A stretch of DNA of 64,000 nt from JADJPO01 sp963750395 (lineage in GTDB: Bacteria; Actinomycetota; Actinomycetes; Actinomycetales; Kineosporiaceae): NCBI GenBank assembly GCA_963750395.1, contig CAVVQM010000012.1:422865-486864 (forward strand), read 5' to 3'. The notes beneath the pieces were generated by a model. It did no database searches. It was not told where the DNA came from and saw only the letters and a list, made by a program, of their open reading frames with translations. Each line of letters opens with the position of its first letter. The stretch's first letter is position 1. The position numbers and the translations under genes were made by a program. This document shows positions 8,603 through 16,475 of this stretch, piece after piece.

Positions 8603-9432
8603 CAGCGCGTCCCCGTCCGTTCGGACTCGGGGCTCTCGACCGGTGACCCGGCGAGTGCGGTGTCCTCGGGCGCAAGGCCGATCGGATCCGAACCGATCGG
8701 ATCAGTGCCGATCGGATCAGTGCCGATCGGATCAGTGCCGATCGGATCAGTGCCGATCGGATCAGAACCGTGCCGCTGTTCGTGGAAGGCAAGGATCTGC
8801 AGCTCGGTGGACAGATCGACCTTGCGCACCATGACCCCGTCGGGAACCTCGAGCAGACACGGGGCGAAGTTCAGCACGCTGGTCACCCCGACCCGGGTCA
8901 GTCGGTCGCAGATCCGCTGGGCGCTCTCGGCGGGGGTGGCGACCACGGCGATCTGGACGTCGTACTCGGCGACGACGCGCTCGAGGTCGTCGACGGGGTG
9001 CACCGGAATACCGGCGATCTCGCGGCCGACCAGATCGTCGTCGGACTCGAGCATCGCGACCACGCGGAAGCCGCGGGAGGCGAAGCCACCGTAGTTGGCC
9101 AGGGCGTGTCCGAGATGGCCGGCCCCCGCGATGACCACGCGCCAGTCCCGGCTCAGGCCCAGCTCGCGGGAGATCTGGTAGAGCAGATAGTCGACCTCGT
9201 AGCCGACGCCGCGCACGCCGTAGGAGCCGAGATAGGACAGGTCCTTGCGCAGTTTCGCCGGTCCGACCCCGGCCGCCGCGGCCAGTTCCTCGGAGCTGAC
9301 GGTGGACACGCCACCCGCCGCCAGGTGGCTCAGCGCGCGCAGATAGACCGGCAGGCGGGCCACGGACGCCTCGGGGATGCTCTGCCTGCCCGCCCGCGGC
9401 TTGCCCATCAGTCGGGCGGGATTGCTGGTCAC
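8602..9432 (-). CDS. rex: Redox-sensing transcriptional repressor Rex
   Basis: Dimeric repressor that senses the NADH/NAD+ ratio; NADH binding releases DNA. The 276 residues comprise an N-terminal winged helix (ARLPVYLRALSHLA, ELAAAAGVGPAKLRKDLSYLG) and a Rossmann domain with VVIAGAGHLGHALANYGGF, followed by the swapped C-terminal helix (LAFHEQRHG). It starts at GTG 9432. The C-terminus is extended by an unusual tail of six five-residue repeats (SDPIG or TDPIG) made by a 15-bp tandem repeat, then about 25 further residues. A Rex operator lies 41-58 bases upstream, so it very probably represses itself and hemA-hemC-hemD, as the rex-hemACD operon of Streptomyces does. Confidence 0.96.
   Translation of the reverse strand: MTSNPARLMGKPRAGRQSIPEASVARLPVYLRALSHLAAGGVSTVSSEELAAAAGVGPAKLRKDLSYLGSYGVRGVGYEVDYLLYQISRELGLSRDWRVVIAGAGHLGHALANYGGFASRGFRVVAMLESDDDLVGREIAGIPVHPVDDLERVVAEYDVQIAVVATPAESAQRICDRLTRVGVTSVLNFAPCLLEVPDGVMVRKVDLSTELQILAFHEQRHGSDPIGTDPIGTDPIGTDPIGTDPIGSDPIGLAPEDTALAGSPVESPESERTGTR
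8679..8768 (-). repeat. 15-bp tandem repeat, six copies, inside the 3' end of rex
   Basis: Six head-to-tail copies of a 15-base unit (ccgatcggatcagtg; the outer two copies end ccgaa or cagaa). The four central copies are identical. On the minus strand they encode SDPIG, four TDPIG and SDPIG, in frame in the Rex C-terminus. Identity at the nucleotide level shows recent expansion. Confidence 0.95.
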
Positions 9433-9462
9433 AGGTACAGGACTCCTTCGACGAGTGAGCCC

Positions 9463-9490
9463 AGCCTAAAGCTCGTGAACGATTGCACAA
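9463..9490 (-). promoter_or_regulatory. Promoter of rex-hemA-hemC operon
   Basis: Minus-strand reading gives TTGTGC at 9490-9485 as a -35 element, a 16-base spacer, and TAGGCT at 9468-9463 as a -10 element, about 30 bases before the rex GTG. The Rex operator overlaps the -35 element and most of the spacer, the right place for repression. Hexamers are moderate matches, so this is an inference from position and context. Confidence 0.6.
9473..9490. promoter_or_regulatory. Rex operator (ROP)
   Basis: The minus strand reads TTGTGCAATCGTTCACGA. The published Rex consensus is TTGTGAA-N4-TTCACAA, and this site matches 12 of the 14 fixed bases, including both GTG/CAC cores at the right spacing. It lies within the rex promoter and upstream of rex itself, where autoregulation is known in Streptomyces. 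Confidence 0.82.
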
Positions 9491-9563
9491 ACTTATTGCG
9501 AGCCTGCTACAAGGCGTTATCTGAGCCTGCGCTGAGTGACGGACGCGGTGGTGGTGGCGGACA

Positions 9564-9857
9564 TCAGGTCCGTCCGCGGGGACGCCCCAGACGCCAGCGC
9601 CGCCGCCCGGCGAGGGCGTCGGCCAGCGCCCGCTCCTCGACGTGCCAGTAGGAGTGCTGACGGCCGTCGACCAGCACGACGGGGATCTGCTCGGCGTAGG
9701 TCCGGGCCAGTTCGGGGTCCTCATCGATCGACAGCTCGAGCCAGGATTCGCCCAGGGAGGCGCAGACACGCTCGACGACGCTGCGGGCCTCCTCGCACAG
9801 GTGGCAGCCGGGGCGGCCGATCAGGGTGACCCGGGGGTTCACGGGGGAGGTGGTCAT
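9564..9857 (-). CDS. Glutaredoxin-family protein
   Basis: A 97-residue thioredoxin-fold protein. After a short leader comes the beta strand and redox motif VTLIGRPGCHLCEEARSVVE, with CHLC as the CxxC, then the cis-proline segment EQIPVVLVDGRQHSYWHVEE. This matches the DUF836/glutaredoxin-like family found next to hemA in actinobacteria (Rv0508 in M. tuberculosis). The start codon directly abuts the stop of the PurM-like gene, so the two are probably co-transcribed. The 131 bases between it and rex contain the rex promoter. Substrates are unknown. Confidence 0.85.
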   Translation of the reverse strand: MTTSPVNPRVTLIGRPGCHLCEEARSVVERVCASLGESWLELSIDEDPELARTYAEQIPVVLVDGRQHSYWHVEERALADALAGRRRWRLGRPRGRT

Positions 9858-10961
9858 TCAGCCGAGCTGCAGGTCGTCCGAGGCGTAGTCCACGCCCAGA
9901 CCGGGGATGGTCAGCGAACGGGGGCCCAGCACCACGTGACCGGCGTCGATCGCGACGTGCCCGGTCGCGGAGGCGACCTGCAGCGTGCGGTCCAGATGTT
10001 CGGGCCGGACGACGGCGACATAGCCCGCGCCCATGTTCAGGGTGCTGTACGCCTCGGCCGCGGACAGGTCGAGCGCCGAGGCGAGGAAGGTGAGCACCTC
10101 GGGCACCTCGGGCAGGTCGTCGATGACGTAGCGGACGGCCGCCGGGGCTCTCATGATCTTCAGGAAGCCGTGCCCGGTGATCCCGTTCAGGAAGCTCGGC
10201 CTCACCTCGGTGGCGAGCAGTTCCCGCACGAACGAGGCATAGATCCTGGAGGGGTCGAGCAGCGCCTGACCGAGCGACCGCCCGCTGGGCAGCGGGGTGA
10301 GCAGGCCGCGGGGATGCTCGGCGGCCACCCGCCGCGCCAGCGAGGCGCCGTTGGCGTGCAGGCCGCTGCTGGCGAGCAGGACGATCCGGTCGCCGGGGGC
10401 GACGTCCTCGCCGAGCACCGGACGGCGGCCGGGCGGCACCAGCCCGATCGAGCTGCCCGCCAGTTCGAGCGCATCGGCGGCGACCACGCCGGGCAGGGCG
10501 GGCGACTCGCCTCCGCCCCACGTGGCACCGGCCTGCCGGCAGGCCTCCTGCCACCCGCGCAGCAGTTCCCCCGCCCGGGCCTCGTCGGCGTACCAGGCGG
10601 CGTCCCCGGTCGAGAAGTAGGCGGTGACCACGAACGGGACCGCACCCACCGACACCACGTCGTTGACGATCGCCGCGACGGCGTCGGTGGCGATGTCGGC
10701 GAACCGGTTCTCACCCGTCGCGGCGAGAAGGTCGGCCGCGATCACCGACTTGGTCCCCAGACCCTCGACGACCAGGGCCAGGGTCAGGCCCCCCACCTCG
10801 AAGACGTAGGCGGACGACCCGCGGGAGGCGGTCACCTCGCGTGCGCCGGCACCCTGCATCAGTGGCCCTGTGGCGGCGGCGAGGGTGATGGCCTGTCGCT
10901 TGACGCGATCCAGGACGTCGTAGTCGACACCGGATCGGGCGTACTCCTGCTGACCTGCCAC
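9858..10961 (-). CDS. PurM-like AIR synthase-related protein
   Basis: A 367-residue protein of the PurM/AIR synthase superfamily (ATP-grasping aminoimidazole ribotide synthase fold). It begins YARSGVDYDVLDRVKR and keeps the scaffold motifs VEGLGTKSVIAADLL, IVNDVVSVGAVPFVVTAYFS, GGGESPALPGVVA and ASSGLHANGASLARRV. Relative to true PurM, GTDGVGTK is changed to VEGLGTK, FFLDYYATG to VVTAYFSTG, and GGETAEMPG to GGESPALPG, so several active-site positions differ. It is unlikely to be the housekeeping purine enzyme and its reaction is unknown. It abuts the glutaredoxin gene with no spacing. ATG 10961 faces the HAD gene across 83 bases, implying divergent promoters. Confidence 0.8.
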   Translation of the reverse strand: MAGQQEYARSGVDYDVLDRVKRQAITLAAATGPLMQGAGAREVTASRGSSAYVFEVGGLTLALVVEGLGTKSVIAADLLAATGENRFADIATDAVAAIVNDVVSVGAVPFVVTAYFSTGDAAWYADEARAGELLRGWQEACRQAGATWGGGESPALPGVVAADALELAGSSIGLVPPGRRPVLGEDVAPGDRIVLLASSGLHANGASLARRVAAEHPRGLLTPLPSGRSLGQALLDPSRIYASFVRELLATEVRPSFLNGITGHGFLKIMRAPAAVRYVIDDLPEVPEVLTFLASALDLSAAEAYSTLNMGAGYVAVVRPEHLDRTLQVASATGHVAIDAGHVVLGPRSLTIPGLGVDYASDDLQLG

Positions 10962-11044
10962 GTCGTCCTCTCACCACCGCGATTCCCGGCCAGGCGCATC
11001 GTAGTGGACGCCGTCGCAGCGGCGAGCGCCCGTAGGCTGGGTGG

Positions 11045-11845
11045 ATGCCCACGTCGAGCGTGCCCGAGCAGAACGACCGCCCCCGCGCCGCGTTCTTCGA
11101 TGTCGACAACACCATGCTGCGCGGTGCCTCGATCTTCCAGATGGCCAGGGGTCTGTACCGGCGCAAGTTCCTGTCGGTGCGCGACATCGCCCATTTCGCC
11201 TGGCAGCAGGGCAGTTTCCTGCTGCGCGGCGAGAACATGGACCACGTTGCCGACATCGAGACCAAGGCGCTCTCGTTCGTCGCCGGGCATCACGAGAGTG
11301 AGCTCCGCGCGATCGGCGAGGAGATCTACGACGAACTGCTGGCCTCGAAGATCTGGCCGGGGCCGCACGCCCTGGCCCGGGCGCACATCGACGCCGGCGA
11401 TCAGGTGTGGTTGGTCACTGCGACACCGATCGAGCTCGCCGACGTGATCGCCCGCCGGCTGGGTCTGACCGGGGCCCTGGGTACGGTGGCCGAGCACGTC
11501 GACGGGCTCTACACGGGGCGCCTGGTCGGTGGCATCCTGCATGGTCCGGCCAAGGCAGAGGCGGTCCGCGAGCTGGCTCGCCGCGAGGGGATCGACCTGG
11601 CCGACTGCACCGCCTACAGCGACTCGTCGAACGACCTGCCGATGCTCGGCGTGGTCGGGACGGCGGTGGCGATCAATCCCGATCACCGACTGCGCGCACA
11701 CGCCAAGGCGAACGGCTGGCAGGTCCTGGACTACCGAAAGGGGCTCATGGCCCTCCGCCTCGGGGCGCCCGTGGCCGGGGTGACCGGGCTGGCGTTCGGG
11801 GCGGTGCTCGGCGCGACCGCCGTCCGGCGGCGGATCCGCGCCTGA
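11045..11845 (+). CDS. HAD-superfamily subfamily IB phosphatase (SerB1-like)
   Basis: A 266-residue HAD hydrolase resembling mycobacterial SerB1. Motif I is FFDVDNTMLRGAS with the nucleophile DVD and the usual T at +4; motif II is VWLVTATP; motif III and IV are represented by a lysine region (GPAKAEAVRELARREG) and AYSDSSNDLPML. The C-terminus has a hydrophobic stretch (PVAGVTGLAFGAVLGATAV) with a basic tail, suggesting membrane attachment. Actual substrates of this subfamily in actinobacteria are not established; phosphoserine is only the historical assignment. It converges with plsC, whose stop lies 20 bases away. Confidence 0.85.
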   Translation: MPTSSVPEQNDRPRAAFFDVDNTMLRGASIFQMARGLYRRKFLSVRDIAHFAWQQGSFLLRGENMDHVADIETKALSFVAGHHESELRAIGEEIYDELLASKIWPGPHALARAHIDAGDQVWLVTATPIELADVIARRLGLTGALGTVAEHVDGLYTGRLVGGILHGPAKAEAVRELARREGIDLADCTAYSDSSNDLPMLGVVGTAVAINPDHRLRAHAKANGWQVLDYRKGLMALRLGAPVAGVTGLAFGAVLGATAVRRRIRA

Positions 11846-11864
11846 GCGTCCCCGGCGCCCGTGC

Positions 11865-13040
11865 TCAGAAGAACGCGGTCTGGCGCTGGATCAGCAACTG
11901 GTACAACGACTGCTGGATGGTCTGGCGAACCTGGTCGGTGAGGTCGAAGACCAGCATCGGGTCCTCCGACGAGCCCTCGGGGAACTCGTCGGTGGCCACC
12001 GGCTGCGCGAACTCGATCAGCCACTTGCTCGGCAACGGGATCGCGCCGAGCGGGCCGAGCAAGGGCCAGGTCGGGGTGATCGGGGCGTAGGGCAGTCCCA
12101 GGAGCCGGGCCAGGGCCGGCATGTCGCCGATGATCGGATAGGTCTCCTCCGAGCCCACGATCGCGCAGGGCACGATCGGGGCCGACGTGCGCAGGGCGGC
12201 CGAGACGAAGCCACCACGGCCGAAGCGTTGGAGCTTGTAGCGTTCGGAGAACGGCTTGCCGATGCCCTTGAAACCCTCGGGCCAGACCCCGACCAGCTCT
12301 CCGCCGGCCAGCAACCGCTCGGCGTCCACGTTGTCGGCCAGGGTCGCCCCCGCCTTGCGGGAGAGCTCACCGATCACCGGCGTGGAGAAGACCAGGTCGG
12401 CCCCGAGCATCCGCAGATTGCGGTGCGCCGGATGCTCGTCGTGGACGGCCACCTGCACCATGAGCGAGTCGAGGGCGATGGCCCCGGCGTGGTTGGCGAC
12501 GATCAATGCCCCACCGGATGCGGGGACGTTGTCCATACCGCGCACCTCGACGCGGAACCACCGCCGGTACAGCGGCCTCAGGAGGCTGAGGAGCACCGAT
12601 TCGGTGAGGTCCTTGTCGAACCCGAACTCATCGATCTCGTAGTCACCCGTGAGCCGGCGGCGCAGGAACGTGAGCAGGGAGGCGATCCGGCGGTCGAGCT
12701 GGCCGAGTTCCTCGGTCGAGGCCCCCGAGGACGCCGCGTCGGCCAACTCGTCGCCGACCTGCTCGGCGAGCGTCTCGGCGTCCTTGACCGCGACCAACCG
12801 CTTGGCCCCGGAGGTACGCCGCCGGGCCGCCGGCTTCTGCGGGGGCGAGGGCGGCGGCGTGGGTGGCGGTGGCGGCGCCGGCAGCGGTGCGGCCTGGTCG
12901 AGATCGGCGAGCAGCGGGGTGGTGCGGCGCCGGCGGCGGGCCCGCTCCCCCGAGGCGCGGGCGGCCCCCGCGGCGACGGCGGCCGACGCCGCCCGCCCGG
13001 ACCGGCCAGGACGTTCGGGCGCGGGATGGCGCTCGGTCAT
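11865..13040 (-). CDS. PlsC-type lysophospholipid acyltransferase
   Basis: Membrane-associated acyltransferase of about 391 residues. The N-terminal 130 residues are low-complexity (proline-rich run, then basic AARRRTSGAKRLVAVKDAE). The catalytic domain follows: ALIVANHAGAIALDSLMV (in place of the NHxxxxD motif), GELVGVWPEGFKGIGKP (equivalent of the FPEG block) and RTSAPIVPCAIVGSEETYPII. This matches the Rv0502-type acyltransferase. The ATG at 13040 overlaps the stop of the SDR gene as ATGA. The frame is open into the SDR only because of an error there. Confidence 0.88.
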   Translation of the reverse strand: MTERHPAPERPGRSGRAASAAVAAGAARASGERARRRRRTTPLLADLDQAAPLPAPPPPPTPPPSPPQKPAARRRTSGAKRLVAVKDAETLAEQVGDELADAASSGASTEELGQLDRRIASLLTFLRRRLTGDYEIDEFGFDKDLTESVLLSLLRPLYRRWFRVEVRGMDNVPASGGALIVANHAGAIALDSLMVQVAVHDEHPAHRNLRMLGADLVFSTPVIGELSRKAGATLADNVDAERLLAGGELVGVWPEGFKGIGKPFSERYKLQRFGRGGFVSAALRTSAPIVPCAIVGSEETYPIIGDMPALARLLGLPYAPITPTWPLLGPLGAIPLPSKWLIEFAQPVATDEFPEGSSEDPMLVFDLTDQVRQTIQQSLYQLLIQRQTAFF

Positions 13041-14081
13041 GACGAGGTCACCCCCACGCCGGGCAGGCGGCTGAGCAGGGCCGCCAGCCGCTGTTCGGCG
13101 GCAGCGATCGCCGGTGGCGAGAACACCCCGGCCAGACGGCGACCGCTGACGAAGTCGGCGAAGGCCTCCCGGGTGGTGAAGCGTGGCTCGAAGCCCAGAC
13201 GGGTACGCATCGCGGTGGTGTCCAGACCGCGGCCGAAGGACAGCAGGCGCACCTGTTCCGCGGAGAAGTCGGCCAGCCCGGCCCGCCGGACCAGCTGGCC
13301 GACCAGTCCCGAGAGTTTCTGCGGCACCGCGACGTACGGGTGCCCGGTCATCCGGATCGCCTGGCTCAGCAGGATCACGCCGTCCCCGGCCACGTTGAAC
13401 GTGCCGGTCATCTCGCCCAGGGTGGCGATCCGGATGGCCTCCAGACCATCGATCTCGTGCACGAACTGCAGTCGCGGATCGAAGCCGAGCACCGTCGGGC
13501 ACGATCGGCAGCGAGAAGTAGTCGGTCAGCGCGGTCTGCACGTTGGGACCGATGAAGTTGGCCAGGCGCAGGGTCACGACATCGATGTCCGGGCGCCGCC
13601 GGGAGAAACCCCGCACGTAGCCCTCGACCTCGACGCTGTCCTTGGCCCACCCGGCCCGCGGCATCACCTTGGGCCCGGTGTCCTCGGTGAACAGTGCCGG
13701 ATCGCGGGGGCTGGACCCGTAGACCCCGGCGGTGGACTTGACCACCAGCCGGCGCACGACCGAGGACTTCTGGCAGGCGGCGAGCAACTGCATCGTCCCG
13801 ATGACGTTGATCTCCTTCATGGAGACCCGCCCGCCGGCCCCGGTCGGGGTGGCGATCACGTTCATGTGGACCACGGTGTCGACCTGTGCCTGGGCGATCA
13901 GCTTGCCGATGACCGGGTTGCGGATGTCGGCCCGGACGAACTCGCACCGCCCGATGTCCTGCGGAGGCGGCACGACATCGACGCCGATCACGCGGTCGAT
14001 CTGCGGCTGATCGGACAGCAGGCGCGCGAAACGGCCGCTGAGGTACCGGGAGACTCCGGTGACCAGAACGACTCGGCTCAT
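13037..14081 (-). CDS. NAD-dependent epimerase/dehydratase-type SDR protein, one frameshift
   Basis: Extended short-chain dehydrogenase of about 348 residues, like Rv0501 (annotated galE2 in mycobacteria). VVLVTGVSRYLSGRFARLL gives a Gly-rich NAD site in modified form. The region VKSTAGVYGSSPRDPA holds the conserved S/T segment, and RLANFIGPNVQTALTDYFSL follows. Near 13,495 the frame shifts by one base, then LGFDPRLQFVHEIDG continues to the normal C-terminus. The catalytic YxxxK is not obvious, so a role as an active epimerase is not assured. Its stop overlaps plsC. Confidence 0.82.
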
Positions 14082-14172
14082 CGCCGGCCCCCTTGCCTAT
14101 CGCGTCATACCTGACGACCACCGCGGTGAACTCGATGGACCGGCCGGGCGGCGAGCGACCCGGCCGGACCAC

Positions 14173-14271
14173 TCACTTGCGGTTGCGACGCTGGTGACGC
14201 GTCTTTCGCAGCAGCTTGCGGTGCTTCTTCTTGGCCATCCGCTTGCGGCGCTTCTTGATGACGGAACCCAC
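14173..14271 (-). CDS. bS22-type small ribosomal protein (AURKAIP1/COX24 domain)
   Basis: A 32-residue, extremely basic protein starting GTG at 14271: MGSVIKKRRKRMAKKKHRK, then LLRKTRHQRRNRK. This matches the actinobacterial ribosomal protein bS22, which shares the AURKAIP1/COX24 domain with mitochondrial mS38 and binds the small subunit near the decoding centre. It is too short for usual gene calling. The position between the SDR gene and the HTH gene matches Rv0500B in M. tuberculosis. Confidence 0.9.
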   Translation of the reverse strand: MGSVIKKRRKRMAKKKHRKLLRKTRHQRRNRK

Positions 14272-14437
14272 GGAACCTCGCAGTCCAGATGCTCAGGCGA
14301 AAATCGGCGATCGGAGAAACGCCGACCACCCAGGATGACCCCAGCCTACTCGCACCGGATCGCGGTCACAGACCCACGTGCATCACACGCGCGCAGACCG
14401 TCATGGATCGGACCCGCGTGGCTCGGACAGGCTCGAG

Positions 14438-14632
14438 TCAGGCCGTGTCCACGTAGGAGTGGCGCAGGTAGTCGTCCACCGCGGACTCGGGAACCCGGAA
14501 GGAGCGGCCCACCCGGACGGCGGGCATCTCACCGGAGTGCACCAGGCGGTACACGGTCATCTTCGACACCCGCATGATGGCAGCCACTTCAGCCACCGTC
14601 AGGAATCGAACGTCGGAGTATTCACCTGACAT
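14438..14632 (-). CDS. Excisionase-type helix-turn-helix DNA-binding protein
   Basis: A 64-residue MerR/AlpA-like HTH protein: FLTVAEVAAIMRVSKMTVYR is the HTH, followed by LVHSGEMPAVRVGRSFRVPE as the wing and SAVDDYLRHS. It is the conserved companion of bS22 in actinobacteria (Rv0500A position) and belongs to the BldC-like small regulator family. Its target is unknown. It is probably a chromosomal regulator rather than a phage excisionase, since no integrase or att site is near. Confidence 0.88.
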   Translation of the reverse strand: MSGEYSDVRFLTVAEVAAIMRVSKMTVYRLVHSGEMPAVRVGRSFRVPESAVDDYLRHSYVDTA

Positions 14633-14720
14633 GCTCCGTGCACCAACCCTTCTGCTGTAGACCCAGGCACCTGAACCGGGGACCCGGCGGTACCGACCTG
14701 GTCCAGCGATAGGACTGTGA

Positions 14721-14734
14721 GCACCTTACGGTGC
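14721..14734. promoter_or_regulatory. Palindrome upstream of the small HTH gene
   Basis: A short inverted repeat, gcacc-ttac-ggtgc, sits about 90 bases upstream of the HTH gene start, and is followed by the palindrome gtgcgcac. It could be an operator for the HTH protein or another regulator. Only position and symmetry support this. Confidence 0.3.
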
Positions 14735-14773
14735 GCACGTGACAGAAGTGAAACCTTGCACGTGAGACGCGCC

Positions 14774-15097
14774 TCAGCGAGCGGCGGCCCGGGCCGGCAG
14801 CAACCGGGCAAAGGCGACGAGCAGGGCGACGACCGTGATCATGTCGGCCGCGCTCACCCCGTGGTTCCAGGTCAGCGGGAGCAGGGTCGGCCCCTCGACG
14901 CGGGCATTGACCACGGGCCAGACGAGGGCCGGGAACACCAGCAGGACGGCGGCCGCACGCGAGCCGGCCAGCACCAGCACGGACAGCAGACCGATCGCCC
15001 CCAGGACACCCAGGACGACGACGGGTGAGGCCGCCAGGCCATCGCGAAGGAGCATCAGTTCGAGAAGGGCGCCGCGCGCGCTGATGGTGCCAGACAT
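14774..15097 (-). CDS. Small membrane protein of unknown function
   Basis: About 107 residues from ATG 15097 (MSGTISARGALLELM). Hydrophobic segments VVVLGVLGAIGLLSVLVLAG, AAVLLVFPALVWPVVNA and ADMITVVALLVAFARLLPA suggest three membrane helices. The C-terminus is basic. No family is recognised. An upstream in-frame start would add 18 residues that look like leader sequence. It follows the HTH gene by 141 bases, and a repeat-rich spacer of about 150 bases separates it from acuC. Confidence 0.55.
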   Translation of the reverse strand: MSGTISARGALLELMLLRDGLAASPVVVLGVLGAIGLLSVLVLAGSRAAAVLLVFPALVWPVVNARVEGPTLLPLTWNHGVSAADMITVVALLVAFARLLPARAAAR

Positions 15098-15172
15098 ACG
15101 TCCATGAGAGCACGCCGTCCCCGACCGTGCCCGAATACCCGCCGCGCTCACCGGCCAACGTGGTGAGGACCA

Positions 15173-15256
15173 CGGTCGATCGGTACCGGTCGATCGGTCG
15201 AACGGGTGAATCAGTCGTACCGGTCGATCAGTCGGTACCGGTCGATCAGTCGTACC
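15173..15256. repeat. Degenerate direct repeats at the acuC 3' end
   Basis: Three to four imperfect copies of a 17-18-base unit around taccggtcgatcagtcg, at about 15,173-15,200, 15,216-15,233 and 15,234-15,256. The last copy overlaps the final codons of acuC (DPWYD and stop). The unit includes the palindrome ggtaccggt-like core and cgatcg. No gene is present in the spacer. Confidence 0.75.
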
Positions 15257-16427
15257 AGGGGTCGAGCCCGTGCAACGGGAACACGGCGCGCCGGGTGGCC
15301 ATCACCGCCCGGTCGATGGCCTCGCCCGTGTCGTGGCCCTTGGCCCAGTCCGCGTAGGTCCCGTCGCGGCCGTCGGTCATCCGTAGCGGGGGGTTGTGGC
15401 CGTAGGCCTGCTGCACGTACGCCCGCCAGGACGCCGGCACCTCGGTCTCCGCGGGGATCGGGTGGTGGGCCGCGATCCCGACCAGGTGCGCCCAGGCCCG
15501 CGGGACGACGTCCACCACGGCGTACCCGCCGCCGCCGACCGCCATCCATCGGCCCTCGCACAACTCATGGGACAACTGGTGCAGGACCTCATAGGAGATC
15601 CGCTGGCAGTCCAGCGACAGTGCCATGTGCGCCAGGGGATCGAGCGCGTGCGAGTCGCAGCCGTGCTGGGTGATGAGGATCTCGGGCCGGAAGGACCTCA
15701 GCAGCGGCGGCACCACGGCGTGGAAGGCCCGGAGCCATCCCTCGTCGGAGGCCCCCGGCGGCAGCGGCAGGTTCACCGCGTCACCGGGGGCGCCAGGGCC
15801 CCCGATCTCGTTGGCGTACCCCGTGCCGGGGAAGAGCACCTGACCGCTCTCGTGCACCGAGATGGTCATCACCCGGCGGTCGTCCCAGAAGATCCGCTCG
15901 ACACCGTCCCCGTGATGGACGTCGACGTCGACGTAGGCGACCCGCTCCGCCCCCGCGGCCAGCAACGCCTTGATGGCGATCGCGACGTCGTTGTAGACGC
16001 AGAAACCGCTGGCGGCGTCCGGCATGGCGTGATGCAGGCCGCCGGCGAAGTTGACGCCGTGGGCGGCCTCCCCGCGCCAGACCGCCAGCGCGGCGTCCAG
16101 GCTCGCTCCGACGATCGTGGCGCTGACCTGGTGCATCTTCTCGAACACCGGGACGTCATCGGTGCCGAGCCAATGCCACGGGGCCGGGACCGGGACGCTC
16201 TGCGACGCCTGCCGGACGGCGTCCACGAACTCGGGGGTGTGCACGGTGAGCAGCACGTCATCGTCCGCCGGTATCGCCGGTCGCACCTGAACCCCGGGGA
16301 GGTCGAGCAGACCCAGATCGCGCAACAGCCGATGGGTGAGTTTCAGTCGCACCGGCGCCATGGGGTGGCCCGGACCGAAGTTGTAGCCGAGGAAGGACTC
16401 GTCCCACTCCAGGCGCAGGGCATGCAC
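15246..16427 (-). CDS. acuC: AcuC-type histone deacetylase-family protein
   Basis: Zinc-dependent deacetylase of the class that includes AcuC, which removes acetyl groups from acetyl-CoA synthetase. From GTG 16427 it is 393 residues. Motifs are FGPGHPMAPVRLKLTH, FAGGLHHAMPDAASGFCVYND (the HH pair), YVDVDVHHGDGVERIFWDD (zinc ligands D and H), SVHESGQVLFPGTG, and a late ITQHGCDSHALDPLAH (the second zinc aspartate). The C-terminal GGGGYAV provides the usual glycine loop. It faces trkA across 48 bases, implying divergent promoters. Substrate assignment is by family only. Confidence 0.92.
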   Translation of the reverse strand: MHALRLEWDESFLGYNFGPGHPMAPVRLKLTHRLLRDLGLLDLPGVQVRPAIPADDDVLLTVHTPEFVDAVRQASQSVPVPAPWHWLGTDDVPVFEKMHQVSATIVGASLDAALAVWRGEAAHGVNFAGGLHHAMPDAASGFCVYNDVAIAIKALLAAGAERVAYVDVDVHHGDGVERIFWDDRRVMTISVHESGQVLFPGTGYANEIGGPGAPGDAVNLPLPPGASDEGWLRAFHAVVPPLLRSFRPEILITQHGCDSHALDPLAHMALSLDCQRISYEVLHQLSHELCEGRWMAVGGGGYAVVDVVPRAWAHLVGIAAHHPIPAETEVPASWRAYVQQAYGHNPPLRMTDGRDGTYADWAKGHDTGEAIDRAVMATRRAVFPLHGLDPWYD

Positions 16428-16475
16428 CCGGCTACCGTACTGGCGGGACCCCTCCGTGGAAATGCTGGGTCCGAC

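Noticed and set aside
11865..14081. An SDR-acyltransferase fusion protein
   Set aside because: The SDR C-terminus lies in another frame with a normal ATGA overlap to plsC; a one-base error near 13,495 explains it.
14438..14632. Phage excisionase marking an integrated element
   Set aside because: No integrase, att duplication or other phage genes nearby, and the gene keeps its conserved place next to bS22.
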